From Flavobacterium sediminilitoris (GTDB lineage: Bacteria > Bacteroidota > Bacteroidia > Flavobacteriales > Flavobacteriaceae), in assembly GCF_023008245.1 (NCBI RefSeq), contig NZ_CP090145.1:2790001-2854000 (forward strand): a stretch of 64,000 bases of DNA. The letters are read 5' to 3'. Positions 34,735 to 43,112 of this stretch are shown here, in pieces. The position numbers and the translations under genes are program-made. The first letter of the stretch is position 1; each line of letters opens with the position of its first letter. The notes beneath the pieces were generated by a model. That model was given only the letters and a program-made list of their open reading frames with translations. It searched no databases and was not told where the DNA came from.

Positions 34735-36525
34735 TTAAAAACAATATTTATTTTCGCTAATTAATTTTGCTGCAATTTTTTCTCGTAAACCAATTACGTT
34801 AGGCATATTGGTATATTTTGTAAAACGTTTTAATCCCATTAACATCATGCGTTGTTCATCACCTTCGGCAAAAGAAACAATACCTTCTTTTCCTTTTTGG
34901 TTTATAATATCAGTTGCATGATATAAATATAATTGTGCCATAGCAATTTGCTCTTGAACCTTATCAGCTCCTTCTTTCTTAGCTAATTTTTCAGTCCTAA
35001 GAATAGTACTTTCTGCCATGTATATTTCAATTAAAATATCAGAAGCAGCCATTAATAATTGTTGGTGATCTTCTAATTGTGGTCCATATTTTTGAACCGC
35101 AGCACCAGAAACCATTAAGAATACTTTTTTCAATTTTGCAATCATTTCTTTTTCTTCAGCAAATAACTCAGAATAATCTGGAGTATCGAAAGATGGAATA
35201 CCCATTAATTCTTCAGCTACAGCCATTGCAGGACCTAATAAGTCTACATGACCTTTCATTGCTTTCTTCACTAACATTCCAACTGACAACATTCTGTTGA
35301 TTTCGTTAGTTCCTTCATAAATTCTAGCAATACGAGCATCTCTCCATGCACTTTCCATAGGAGCATCTTCAGAGAATCCCATTCCACCAAAAATTTGGAT
35401 TCCTTCGTCAGTACAGTTTTGAACATCTTCAGAAACCGCTACTTTTAAGATAGAACATTCAATGGCAAATTCTTCAACACCTTTTAATTCAGCTTCTTGA
35501 TGTGTGTTTCCTTCACTAACTCTAATATTGATTCTATTTTCAATATCAGAAGCAGCTCTATAAGTAGCACTTTCTCCAGCATAAGAATTCATTGCCATTT
35601 CTGCTAATTTAGCCTGAATTGCTCCAAAACTTGAAATAGGTGTTTTAAATTGAACTCTTTCATTAGCATAGTTAACAGCACCCGAAATAGTTCTTCTTTG
35701 TGCTTCTAAACAAGCAGCTGCTAATTTGATACGTCCAACATTTAGGGCATTCATGGCAATTTTAAAACCTTCGCCACGACCTGCCAACATGTTTTCTACA
35801 GGTACTTTAGTTTCATTGAAGAAAACCTGACGTGTAGAAGAGGAACGAATACCTAATTTGTGTTCTTCATCACCTAATGAAATTCCGTTTGAAGGATCAT
35901 TTTCAACTATGAAACCTGTAATGTTTTTATCGTCTTCAATACGAGCGAAAACAATAAATACAGAACAGAAACCTGCATTTGAAATCCACATTTTTCCACC
36001 AGTAATTTTATAGTGTGTACCATCTTCAGATAAAACAGCTTTTGTTTTTCCTGAATTTGCATCCGATCCAGCTCCTGGTTCTGTTAAACAGTAGGCACCA
36101 AACCATTCTCCTGAAGCTAATTTTGGAACATATTTTTGTTTTTGCGCTTCTGTACCGTATAAAGTAATTGGCATTGTCCCAATTCCTGTATGAGCACCGA
36201 AAGCTGTTGAAAATGAACCTGTTGCTCCAGAAATATAGTCACAAACTAAAACAGTGTTAGTAAATCCCATTCCCATTCCCCCATAAGCTTCAGGAACAGA
36301 AATACTTAAGAAACCAAGATCTCCAGCTTTACGCATCACTTCTTCAGTTAATGCATAATCTTTCTTTTCAAAACGTTCCTTATTTGGCCACAATTCTTTA
36401 TCGACAAATTCGATAACTGAATCTTTCATTAATTTTTGTTCTTCAGAAAAATCTTCTGGTGTGAAAATATCTTCACATTTTGTTTCTTTTACAAGGAATT
36501 GACCTCCTCTGATAATATTACTCAT
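34735..36525 (-). CDS. Acyl-CoA dehydrogenase (long form)
   Basis: FAD-dependent acyl-CoA dehydrogenase that introduces the trans-2 double bond in beta-oxidation. At 596 residues it has the extra C-terminal helical extension of VLCAD/ACAD9-like enzymes. Seen: FAD-binding YCLTEPGAGSDANSGKTKA, KMWISNAGF, and the catalytic-base region ARIARIYEGTNEINRML with its Glu. It is the last gene of the minus-strand operon marR, multifunctional enzyme, thiolase, four-helix protein, acyl-CoA dehydrogenase. An electron-transfer flavoprotein would be needed as partner and is not in the window. Confidence 0.94.
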   Translation of the reverse strand: MSNIIRGGQFLVKETKCEDIFTPEDFSEEQKLMKDSVIEFVDKELWPNKERFEKKDYALTEEVMRKAGDLGFLSISVPEAYGGMGMGFTNTVLVCDYISGATGSFSTAFGAHTGIGTMPITLYGTEAQKQKYVPKLASGEWFGAYCLTEPGAGSDANSGKTKAVLSEDGTHYKITGGKMWISNAGFCSVFIVFARIEDDKNITGFIVENDPSNGISLGDEEHKLGIRSSSTRQVFFNETKVPVENMLAGRGEGFKIAMNALNVGRIKLAAACLEAQRRTISGAVNYANERVQFKTPISSFGAIQAKLAEMAMNSYAGESATYRAASDIENRINIRVSEGNTHQEAELKGVEEFAIECSILKVAVSEDVQNCTDEGIQIFGGMGFSEDAPMESAWRDARIARIYEGTNEINRMLSVGMLVKKAMKGHVDLLGPAMAVAEELMGIPSFDTPDYSELFAEEKEMIAKLKKVFLMVSGAAVQKYGPQLEDHQQLLMAASDILIEIYMAESTILRTEKLAKKEGADKVQEQIAMAQLYLYHATDIINQKGKEGIVSFAEGDEQRMMLMGLKRFTKYTNMPNVIGLREKIAAKLISENKYCF

Positions 36526-36583
36526 ATTTTTTGTTTTTAGGATGATAGATGATAGACGTGACTATTAATTATCATTAAATTAT

Positions 36584-36952
36584 TTATTTTAAATTATTTT
36601 GAAATGACATTGTCGCTCGTTGAAATTCTTCAATTTTGCTTTCAATGCTATGTGTAAGTTCATTTGTTATGTATTTTCTATGATTTGCTAATATAATTTG
36701 CGTCTGTAATTCAAAAGACGATCCTAAAGAAATGTCTAGAAAATGACTAAATGATTTATCTGTTCTACTCGAACCTTCTGCAATATTTGAAGGAATAGAA
36801 ATGCAACATCTATCCATTTGACTTTTTAATCCATATTTTTCATAAACTGGAAATGTGTCTGTTAAGTCTAAAATAATTTTTGATAATTCCATACTCATTA
36901 GCCAAATTTTAAGTTTCTTGAAGTTATGTCGTTTAAAATCACTCATTCTCAA
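36584..36952 (-). CDS. Four-helix bundle protein (23S rRNA IVP family)
   Basis: A 122-residue all-helical protein of the four-helix bundle family first seen in 23S rRNA intervening sequences (TIGR02436). The family pattern is clear: FKKLKIWLMSMELSKIILDL, FPVYEKYGLKSQMDRCCISI, PSNIAEGSSRTDKSFSHFLD, and SSFELQTQIILA. Here it stands as an independent gene between thiolase and acyl-CoA dehydrogenase in a fatty-acid operon, with 35-bp and 58-bp gaps. Its function is unknown; the gaps around it carry short repetitive sequence (GATGATAGATGATAG at 36540-36555), which suggests later insertion. Confidence 0.88.
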   Translation of the reverse strand: MRMSDFKRHNFKKLKIWLMSMELSKIILDLTDTFPVYEKYGLKSQMDRCCISIPSNIAEGSSRTDKSFSHFLDISLGSSFELQTQIILANHRKYITNELTHSIESKIEEFQRATMSFQNNLK

Positions 36953-36987
36953 AATCTATTACCTCTTCGTCTATTATCTTAGGGTCT

Positions 36988-38175
36988 TTATTTCAAAAAC
37001 TCATAAATACCTGCGGTACCTTGACCAGTACCAACACACATGGTTACCATACCGTATTTTGCATTTCCACGCTTGCGCATTTCGTCAAATAATTGAACAG
37101 ATAATTTTGCACCAGTACAACCTAGTGGGTGACCTAATGCGATTGCTCCACCATTTACGTTTACGATATCAGGATTTAAACCTAATTCACGAACAACAGC
37201 TAATGATTGAGAAGCGAAAGCTTCGTTTAATTCTATTAAATCAATATCTGACTGTTTTAAACCAGCTTGTTTTAAAGCTTTTGGAATAGCTTTTACAGGT
37301 CCAATACCCATAATCCTTGGTTCTACACCTGCCGAAGCAAAGTTTACAAGTCGAGCAATTGGTTCAAGATTTAATTCTTTAACCATTTCTTCACTCATTA
37401 CCAATACAAAGGCTGCTCCATCACTCATTTGCGATGAGTTACCAGCCGTTACACTTCCATAAGCAGCAAATACAGGACGTAATTTTGCTAAGGCTTCTAT
37501 TGAAGTTCCTGCTCTTGGTCCTTCATCTTTATTCACTACATAAGAACGAGTTTCTTTCTTACCGTTTTCATTAATGAAAGTTTCTTCAACAGTAATTGGC
37601 ACAATTTGGTTATCAAAACGACCTTCAGCTTGTGCTTTTAAAGCTTTCATATGCGAATTATAAGCAAACTCATCTTGATCTTCACGAGAAACGTTGAATT
37701 GTTTAGCAACCGCTTCGGCTGTTAATCCCATTCCCCAATAATAATCTTCATGCCCAGCAGCAGCAGCTTTATAATCTGGAGTTGGCTTATAACCACCCAT
37801 TGGAATAAAACTCATGCTTTCTGCACCACCAGCAATAATACAATCTGCCATTCCAGCTTGAATTTTAGCTGTAGCCATTCCGATTGTTTCAATTCCAGAT
37901 GCACAATATCTGTTTACCGTAACACCAGGAACATCTTCTACTTTTAATCCCATTAAAGAGATTAAACGACCAACGTTTAACCCTTGTTCTGCTTCAGGCA
38001 TTGCATTTCCTACCATAACATCGTCAATTCTTGTTTTGTCGAAGTTTGGTAATTCTTTCATCATGTGTTCGATTGTTTCAGCAGCCAATTCATCTGGTCT
38101 TTTGAAACGGAAAACGCCTTTAGGTGCTTTACCGACTGCCGTTCTATACGCTTTTACTATATATGCTGTTTTCAT
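36988..38175 (-). CDS. fadA: Acetyl-CoA C-acyltransferase (3-ketoacyl-CoA thiolase)
   Basis: Thiolase that cleaves 3-ketoacyl-CoA to acetyl-CoA and a shortened acyl-CoA. The nucleophile is Cys91 (NRYCASGIETI); His349 (ALGHPLGCTGA) and Cys380 (TMCVGTGQG) complete the active site. Length of 395 residues is normal. It sits 84 bp after the multifunctional enzyme gene in the same operon, the usual FadA/FadI partner arrangement. Confidence 0.95.
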   Translation of the reverse strand: MKTAYIVKAYRTAVGKAPKGVFRFKRPDELAAETIEHMMKELPNFDKTRIDDVMVGNAMPEAEQGLNVGRLISLMGLKVEDVPGVTVNRYCASGIETIGMATAKIQAGMADCIIAGGAESMSFIPMGGYKPTPDYKAAAAGHEDYYWGMGLTAEAVAKQFNVSREDQDEFAYNSHMKALKAQAEGRFDNQIVPITVEETFINENGKKETRSYVVNKDEGPRAGTSIEALAKLRPVFAAYGSVTAGNSSQMSDGAAFVLVMSEEMVKELNLEPIARLVNFASAGVEPRIMGIGPVKAIPKALKQAGLKQSDIDLIELNEAFASQSLAVVRELGLNPDIVNVNGGAIALGHPLGCTGAKLSVQLFDEMRKRGNAKYGMVTMCVGTGQGTAGIYEFLK

Positions 38176-38190
38176 TTTTTTTTTAGATAA

Positions 38191-38257
38191 TAGAAGAAAG
38201 AAGAAAGAGAAAAGACTAAATATTAATCTTTTTTCTTGGTTCTTTTTTCTTGGTTCT
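38191..38257. repeat. Purine-rich simple repeats between fad genes
   Basis: The 84-bp gap holds AGAAGAAAGAAGAAAGAG-like sequence and a direct duplication of TTTTTTCTTGGTTC (38229-38257). On the operon's sense strand this is AGAACCAAGAAAAA twice. Such short purine repeats are common in flavobacterial intergenic DNA; no regulatory role is evident. Confidence 0.5.
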
Positions 38258-38259
38258 TT

Positions 38260-40650
38260 TTAGTTTCTCAATGGTTTCCCTTTAGTTAACATGTATTGAA
38301 TTCTCTCTAAAGACTTTCTTTCACCTGTTAGTGATAAAAAGGCTTCTCTTTCAAGATCTAATAAATATTGTTCCGTTACTAATGTTGGTTCAGATAAATC
38401 ACCACCAGCCATTACATAAGCTAATTTGTTTGCAATTTTCTTATCGTGTTCTGAGATATATTTACCAGCTTCCATACTGTCTGTTCCTACTAAGAACATT
38501 CCTAAAGCTTGTTTTCCTAATACTTTAACATCTTTTCTTCTTGGAGCTTGTGTATAACCTTGCTCTGCCATTTGTAATGCAACTTGTTTAGCAGTTGCAA
38601 TTTGACGATCTTTATTAACCACAACAATATCTCTACCTTTTTGAAGAACTCCAGTATCAAAACCTTCATAAGCAGAAGTTGCTACTTTTGCCATACCTAC
38701 AGTTAAGAAATATTCTTGTAGAACGTTTAATTCTACATCGTTTTTACGGAATAGGTCAGAAGCTCTTAAAGCCATCTCCTTAGAACCACCACCACCTGGA
38801 ATTACACCAACTCCAAATTCTACTAAACCAATATAGGTTTCAGCAGCAGCAACAGCTCTGTCAGCATGCATAGTTAATTCACAACCACCACCAAGAGTCA
38901 TTCCGTGAGGAGCAGCAATAACCGGAATTGCAGAATAACGACAACGCATCATAGTGTCTTGAAACATTTTGATAGCCATGTTTAATTCGTCATATTCTTG
39001 TTCAACAGCCATCATGAAAATCATTCCTAAGTTAGCCCCAACAGAGAAATTAGCACCTTGATTACCAATTACTAGTCCGTTATATTCTTTTTCAGCAATA
39101 TCAATTGCTTTATTGATTCCTTGTAAAACACCAGCTCCAATAGAATTCATTTTTGAAGTAAATTCCAAATTGATAATTCCATCACCTAAATCTGTAATGA
39201 TAGAATCGCTGTTATTCCATATTTTTTTGCTTTCGCGAATGTTATTTAAAATAATAAAAGCATCTTGACCTGGAATTTTTTCTACTTTTTTGTTTGTAGT
39301 AGAGTAGAAGTAAGTTGCTCCATCTTTTACAGAGTAAAAAGAAGTGATACCAGAAGCTAGCATTTCGTTAACCCAAGCAGCTGGTTCATAACCCTCAGCT
39401 TTCATTAATTCAATTCCTTTTTCAACACCAATAGCATCCCAAATTTCGAATGGTCCGTTTTCCCAGCCGAAACCAGCTTTCATAGCATCATCAATCTTAT
39501 ATAAATCTTCTGTAATTTCAGGAATACGATTAGATACATACTGGAACATTGAAGTAAAGTTCTTTCTGTAAAAATCACCCGCCTTATCTTTTCCTTTTAC
39601 TAAAACTTTGAATCTATCAATTGGTTTGTCAATTGTTTTTGTTAATTCTAAAGTAGCAAAAGAAGCTTTTTTATTAGCTCTATATGCTAAAGTATCTAAA
39701 TCTAAAGTTAAAATCTCTTTCCCTTCCTTTTTGTAGAAACCTTGACCTGTTTTACTTCCAAGCCAATTGTTTTCCATCATTTTGTTTACAAATTCAGGTA
39801 ACTTAAATAATTCATGAGATTCATCATTCGGACAATTTTCATAAATTCCATTCGCAACGTGTACTAGAGTATCTAAACCAACAACGTCAACCGTTCTAAA
39901 AGTAGCCGATTTTGGACGACCAATAACCGGACCAGTCAATTTATCAACTTCTTCAACTGTTAATCCCATTTCTTTTACTTGATGGAATAAACTTTGAATT
40001 CCGAAGATTCCAATTCTATTTCCGATAAAAGCTGGAGTATCTTTTGCTACAACTGAAGTTTTTCCTAGGAATTTTTCACCATAACCATTTAAGAAATCTA
40101 ATACTTCTTGTGAAGTTTGTGGACCAGGAATGATTTCGAATAATTTTAAGTAACGTGCTGGATTGAAGAAATGCGTTCCGCAGAAGTGTTTTTGGAAATC
40201 TTCACTTCTTCCTTCACTCATAAAGTGGATAGGAATACCGGATGTATTTGAAGTAATTAATGTTCCAGGTTTTCTATATTTTTCAACTTGTTCAAAAACT
40301 AATTTTTTAATATCAAGTCTTTCTACTACTACTTCTATAATCCAATCTACATTAGCAATTTTTGCCATATCATCTGTAGTATTCCCAGTTGTAATCCTAT
40401 TCGCAAAACTAGGATGATAAATAGGAGAAGGTTTAGATTTTAAAGCATTTGTTAAATGATCGTTTACTAAACGATTTCTAACAACTTTGCTTTCTAAAGT
40501 TAGCCCTTTTTTGGCTTCAACATCTGTTAACTCTCTTGGAATAATGTCTAGAAGTAGAACTTCTACACCAATGTTTGCAAAATGGCAAGCAATTCCACTT
40601 CCCATAATTCCTGAACCAATGACAGCAACTTTCTTAATATTTCGTTTCAT
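38260..40650 (-). CDS. 3-hydroxyacyl-CoA dehydrogenase / enoyl-CoA hydratase, FadN type
   Basis: Two-domain beta-oxidation enzyme of 796 residues. The NAD-binding 3-hydroxyacyl-CoA dehydrogenase part comes first (VAVIGSGIMGSGIACHFAN at residues 8-26; TSNTSGIPI; HFFNPARYLKLFEI), and the enoyl-CoA hydratase/isomerase part is C-terminal (from about 480: NFSVGANLGMIF, PHGMTLGGGCELTMHADRAV, VEFGVGVIPGGGGSKEMALR). This order is that of Bacillus FadN, reverse to E. coli FadB. It is the second gene of the operon, 13 bp after marR. Confidence 0.94.
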   Translation of the reverse strand: MKRNIKKVAVIGSGIMGSGIACHFANIGVEVLLLDIIPRELTDVEAKKGLTLESKVVRNRLVNDHLTNALKSKPSPIYHPSFANRITTGNTTDDMAKIANVDWIIEVVVERLDIKKLVFEQVEKYRKPGTLITSNTSGIPIHFMSEGRSEDFQKHFCGTHFFNPARYLKLFEIIPGPQTSQEVLDFLNGYGEKFLGKTSVVAKDTPAFIGNRIGIFGIQSLFHQVKEMGLTVEEVDKLTGPVIGRPKSATFRTVDVVGLDTLVHVANGIYENCPNDESHELFKLPEFVNKMMENNWLGSKTGQGFYKKEGKEILTLDLDTLAYRANKKASFATLELTKTIDKPIDRFKVLVKGKDKAGDFYRKNFTSMFQYVSNRIPEITEDLYKIDDAMKAGFGWENGPFEIWDAIGVEKGIELMKAEGYEPAAWVNEMLASGITSFYSVKDGATYFYSTTNKKVEKIPGQDAFIILNNIRESKKIWNNSDSIITDLGDGIINLEFTSKMNSIGAGVLQGINKAIDIAEKEYNGLVIGNQGANFSVGANLGMIFMMAVEQEYDELNMAIKMFQDTMMRCRYSAIPVIAAPHGMTLGGGCELTMHADRAVAAAETYIGLVEFGVGVIPGGGGSKEMALRASDLFRKNDVELNVLQEYFLTVGMAKVATSAYEGFDTGVLQKGRDIVVVNKDRQIATAKQVALQMAEQGYTQAPRRKDVKVLGKQALGMFLVGTDSMEAGKYISEHDKKIANKLAYVMAGGDLSEPTLVTEQYLLDLEREAFLSLTGERKSLERIQYMLTKGKPLRN

Positions 40651-40663
40651 AGTTGGTTATAAT

Positions 40664-41107
40664 TTATTTTTTCTCTGTATATATTTGTTTTTCAGCTATT
40701 AATTCATTTATTATTTCAGCCACTTCCATGAAGTGTTGTAATTTTTCTTCCGAAACATGCTCTTTAATTGTTTCATTAAATTTTAGTACTGTATTTTTTG
40801 ATAATTCACGTTTTTCTTTTCCTTCATCAGTTAGATGTATAAGTACACCTCGTCCATCGATTGGATTTTTTTTACGATTAATTAATCCTTTTTCTTCCAT
40901 TGACTTTAATGTTCTGGTTAAGCTTGTTGCTTCCATTCCCATTTTTGGACCTAGCATGGTTGAAGGAGTTCCTTTTTCTCGATCAATACTCAATAATGTA
41001 AATCCTGTTGCCATAGTTGCACCATATTTTGATGCTTCCTCATTATACATTCTTGAAACAGCTTGCCATGTAGCTCTAAGGACGTAGTCTATTGTTTTGT
41101 CTTTCAT
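40664..41107 (-). CDS. MarR-family regulator of the fatty-acid operon
   Basis: Winged-helix MarR regulator of 147 residues from the ATG at 41107. The DNA-binding part includes PSTMLGPKMGMEATSLTRTL and the wing KNPIDGRGVLIHLTDEGKEK. The upstream in-frame ATG at 41149 is inside a palindromic operator and before the promoter, so it is rejected. The gene leads the beta-oxidation operon, and a perfect dyad overlaps the promoter, so it very probably represses its own operon, with an acyl-CoA or fatty acid as the likely ligand (inference). Confidence 0.9.
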   Translation of the reverse strand: MKDKTIDYVLRATWQAVSRMYNEEASKYGATMATGFTLLSIDREKGTPSTMLGPKMGMEATSLTRTLKSMEEKGLINRKKNPIDGRGVLIHLTDEGKEKRELSKNTVLKFNETIKEHVSEEKLQHFMEVAEIINELIAEKQIYTEKK

Positions 41108-41122
41108 ATAAGAATATAATTT

Positions 41123-41130
41123 CAAAGATA
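41123..41130 (-). promoter_or_regulatory. -7 box of the marR/beta-oxidation operon
   Basis: CAAAGATA on the plus strand reads TATCTTTG on the minus strand, a perfect TAnnTTTG element 16 bp from the marR ATG. The palindrome directly upstream covers the spacer and -33 region. Confidence 0.6.
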
Positions 41131-41136
41131 ATAAAA

Positions 41137-41160
41137 AAATACTATGCATGCATAGTATTT
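41137..41160. promoter_or_regulatory. Perfect 24-bp palindrome, probable MarR operator
   Basis: The half-site AAATACTATGCA is followed exactly by its reverse complement. It is centred about 22 bp upstream of the -7 box of the marR-led operon. Size and symmetry fit a MarR dimer, and binding there would block RNA polymerase. Confidence 0.75.
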
Positions 41161-41196
41161 ATGTATTTTTTATGTTAATATTTTTATTAAAATTAA

Positions 41197-41221
41197 AAAG
41201 CTCACAAATAGAGTGAGCTTT
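41197..41221 (-). terminator. Acyl-CoA ligase terminator
   Basis: Stem AAAGCTCAC / GTGAGCTTT (41197-41205 with 41213-41221) just after the ligase stop on the minus strand, with T-rich sequence following in that direction. Confidence 0.75.
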
Positions 41222-41227
41222 AGGTAA

Positions 41228-43000
41228 TTAATTATATATTTTATTGTATAAATCTTTATATTTTTCTAAAATAATTTTTCTTTTTAATTTCATAGTAGGA
41301 GTTAGGTGACCTTCTTCAATTGACCAAACATCAGAAGTAAGTTCAAATCGTTTAATTTTTTCCCAATTTCCAAATTTTTCATTAGCATGATCAATTTCTT
41401 CTTGAATTCGTTTAATTACTTCAGGGTTACTAATTATTGTTTCATTTGAAGTACCAATATCAAACCTTTTACGGCTTGCCCAATCTTTAACAAAATCAAA
41501 ATTTAGTTGTATTAATGCTGCTGGCATTTTTTGCCCTTCACCAATTACCATTATTTGTTCAATAAAACGAGATTGTTTAAATGTATTTTCCAGCACTTGC
41601 GGAGCTATATATTTTCCACCCGAAGTTTTAAACATTTCTTTTTTACGATCTGTAATCTTTAAGAAACCTTCACTATCAATCTCTCCTATATCTCCTGTAT
41701 GAAAATACCCATCTACAAGAACTTCTTTTGTTTTCTCTTCATCTTTAAAATAGCCAAGCATTACATTTGGTCCTTTACATAAGATTTCTCCATCTTCAGC
41801 TATTTTTACTTCACATTCATCGATTAGTTTTCCAACAGTTCCTATTTTGAAACCATTATTTCTCATATCATTTACAGCAATTACAGGAGAAGTTTCTGTT
41901 AATCCATAACCTTCCATTACATTAATACCCCCAGCATTAAACACACGAGCTAGTCTTGGTTGTAAAGCAGCACTTCCACATGCAATTACTTTAATATTAC
42001 CTCCTAAAGCTTCTTTCCATTTACTGAAAATTAGCTTTTTAGCAATTTTTAATTTTTGTTCATAAAACCATCCATTTTTTCCGTACGGTTCAAACTCTAA
42101 GCCCAAATCCAATGCCCAGAAAAATAATTTCTTTTTAATTCCAGTTAAATCAGAACCTTTCGCAATAATTTTATCATATACTTTTTCCAAAACTCTTGGA
42201 ACAGCAGTCATAACTTCTGGTTTTACTTCTTTTAAGTTATCACTTAATGCTTCAATCGATTCAGCAAAATAAATACTAACACCAGTATATTGATATAAAT
42301 ATAAAAGCATTCGTTCATATATATGACAAATAGGCAAGAAACTTAACGCTCTTGTATTTTTAGGAACAACTGGAAAGCGAGGTGTACAATTTATAGCATT
42401 ACTAACGATATTTTTATGCGATAGCATTACTCCTTTTGGTCTACCTGTTGTTCCAGAAGTATAAATGATTGTAGCTAAATCATCAGTTTTCACACTCTCT
42501 TTTCGTTCTTCTACACTTTCTTGATTGGAACTATCTTCTCCTAAAGTTAGAAGTTCTTTCCAACTTTTACACCCTTCTATGTCATTATATGAATATATTT
42601 CTTTTAAAGATGGTATGTTTTTCTTTACTGCGTTTAATTTTTCAAACACTTCTGCATCAGAAACAAAACAATATATAGATTCAGAATGATTTAAAATATA
42701 TTCATAATCTTCTGAAGTGATTGTTGGATATATAGGTACAGTTTGAGCTCCTGTTTGTAAAATACCAATATCGCAAATATTCCATTCTGTTCTATTACTA
42801 GAAGATATAAGTGCGATTTTGTCATTTTTTTGAACATTCATTCTTAGCAATGCTCTAGAAATAGCATTTGCTTTATCTATATATTCTTTTGTAGAAGTCT
42901 TTACCCATTCGCCATTATACTTAGTAACTAATGCATCAGATAAATTATATTTTTCTAGTTGGTGATAAGGAAAGTCAAATAAACGAGTGATTGTTGACAT
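41228..43000 (-). CDS. Long-chain fatty acid CoA ligase (AMP-forming)
   Basis: ANL-superfamily adenylate-forming enzyme of 590 residues that activates fatty acids to acyl-CoA. The AMP-binding P-loop is TIIYTSGTTGRPKGVMLSHK; further motifs are YGLTETSPV, the TGDIGEIDSEGFLKITDRKK hinge, and the lysine region FKTSGGKYIAPQVLE. It resembles the FadD15/ACSBG type of long-chain ligases. It lies upstream of the beta-oxidation operon, separated by a terminator and the operator region, so it is a neighbour with the same pathway but its own transcript. Confidence 0.92.
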   Translation of the reverse strand: MSTITRLFDFPYHQLEKYNLSDALVTKYNGEWVKTSTKEYIDKANAISRALLRMNVQKNDKIALISSSNRTEWNICDIGILQTGAQTVPIYPTITSEDYEYILNHSESIYCFVSDAEVFEKLNAVKKNIPSLKEIYSYNDIEGCKSWKELLTLGEDSSNQESVEERKESVKTDDLATIIYTSGTTGRPKGVMLSHKNIVSNAINCTPRFPVVPKNTRALSFLPICHIYERMLLYLYQYTGVSIYFAESIEALSDNLKEVKPEVMTAVPRVLEKVYDKIIAKGSDLTGIKKKLFFWALDLGLEFEPYGKNGWFYEQKLKIAKKLIFSKWKEALGGNIKVIACGSAALQPRLARVFNAGGINVMEGYGLTETSPVIAVNDMRNNGFKIGTVGKLIDECEVKIAEDGEILCKGPNVMLGYFKDEEKTKEVLVDGYFHTGDIGEIDSEGFLKITDRKKEMFKTSGGKYIAPQVLENTFKQSRFIEQIMVIGEGQKMPAALIQLNFDFVKDWASRKRFDIGTSNETIISNPEVIKRIQEEIDHANEKFGNWEKIKRFELTSDVWSIEEGHLTPTMKLKRKIILEKYKDLYNKIYN

Positions 43001-43081
43001 AGTTTAGGTTAAAATTTAGTATTGCAATTTAGTAAAAAAAAGGATAAATAAAAAAAATGTGAGTTAAACTATCAATATTGT

Positions 43082-43089
43082 TATTTTTG
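43082..43089 (+). promoter_or_regulatory. -7 box of the LtaS-like gene
   Basis: TATTTTTG matches TAnnTTTG, 24 bp before the ATG at 43113. Confidence 0.45.
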
Positions 43090-43112
43090 TACAAAATTTA
43101 TAATAAAAATTA

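Noticed and set aside
40653..41087. Plus-strand 144-codon frame opposite marR
   Set aside because: Mirror of the marR frame; no motif and no promoter.
41108..41149. N-terminal extension of MarR from the ATG at 41149
   Set aside because: That ATG is inside the palindrome and upstream of the -7 box; the sequence from 41107 looks like the usual MarR start.
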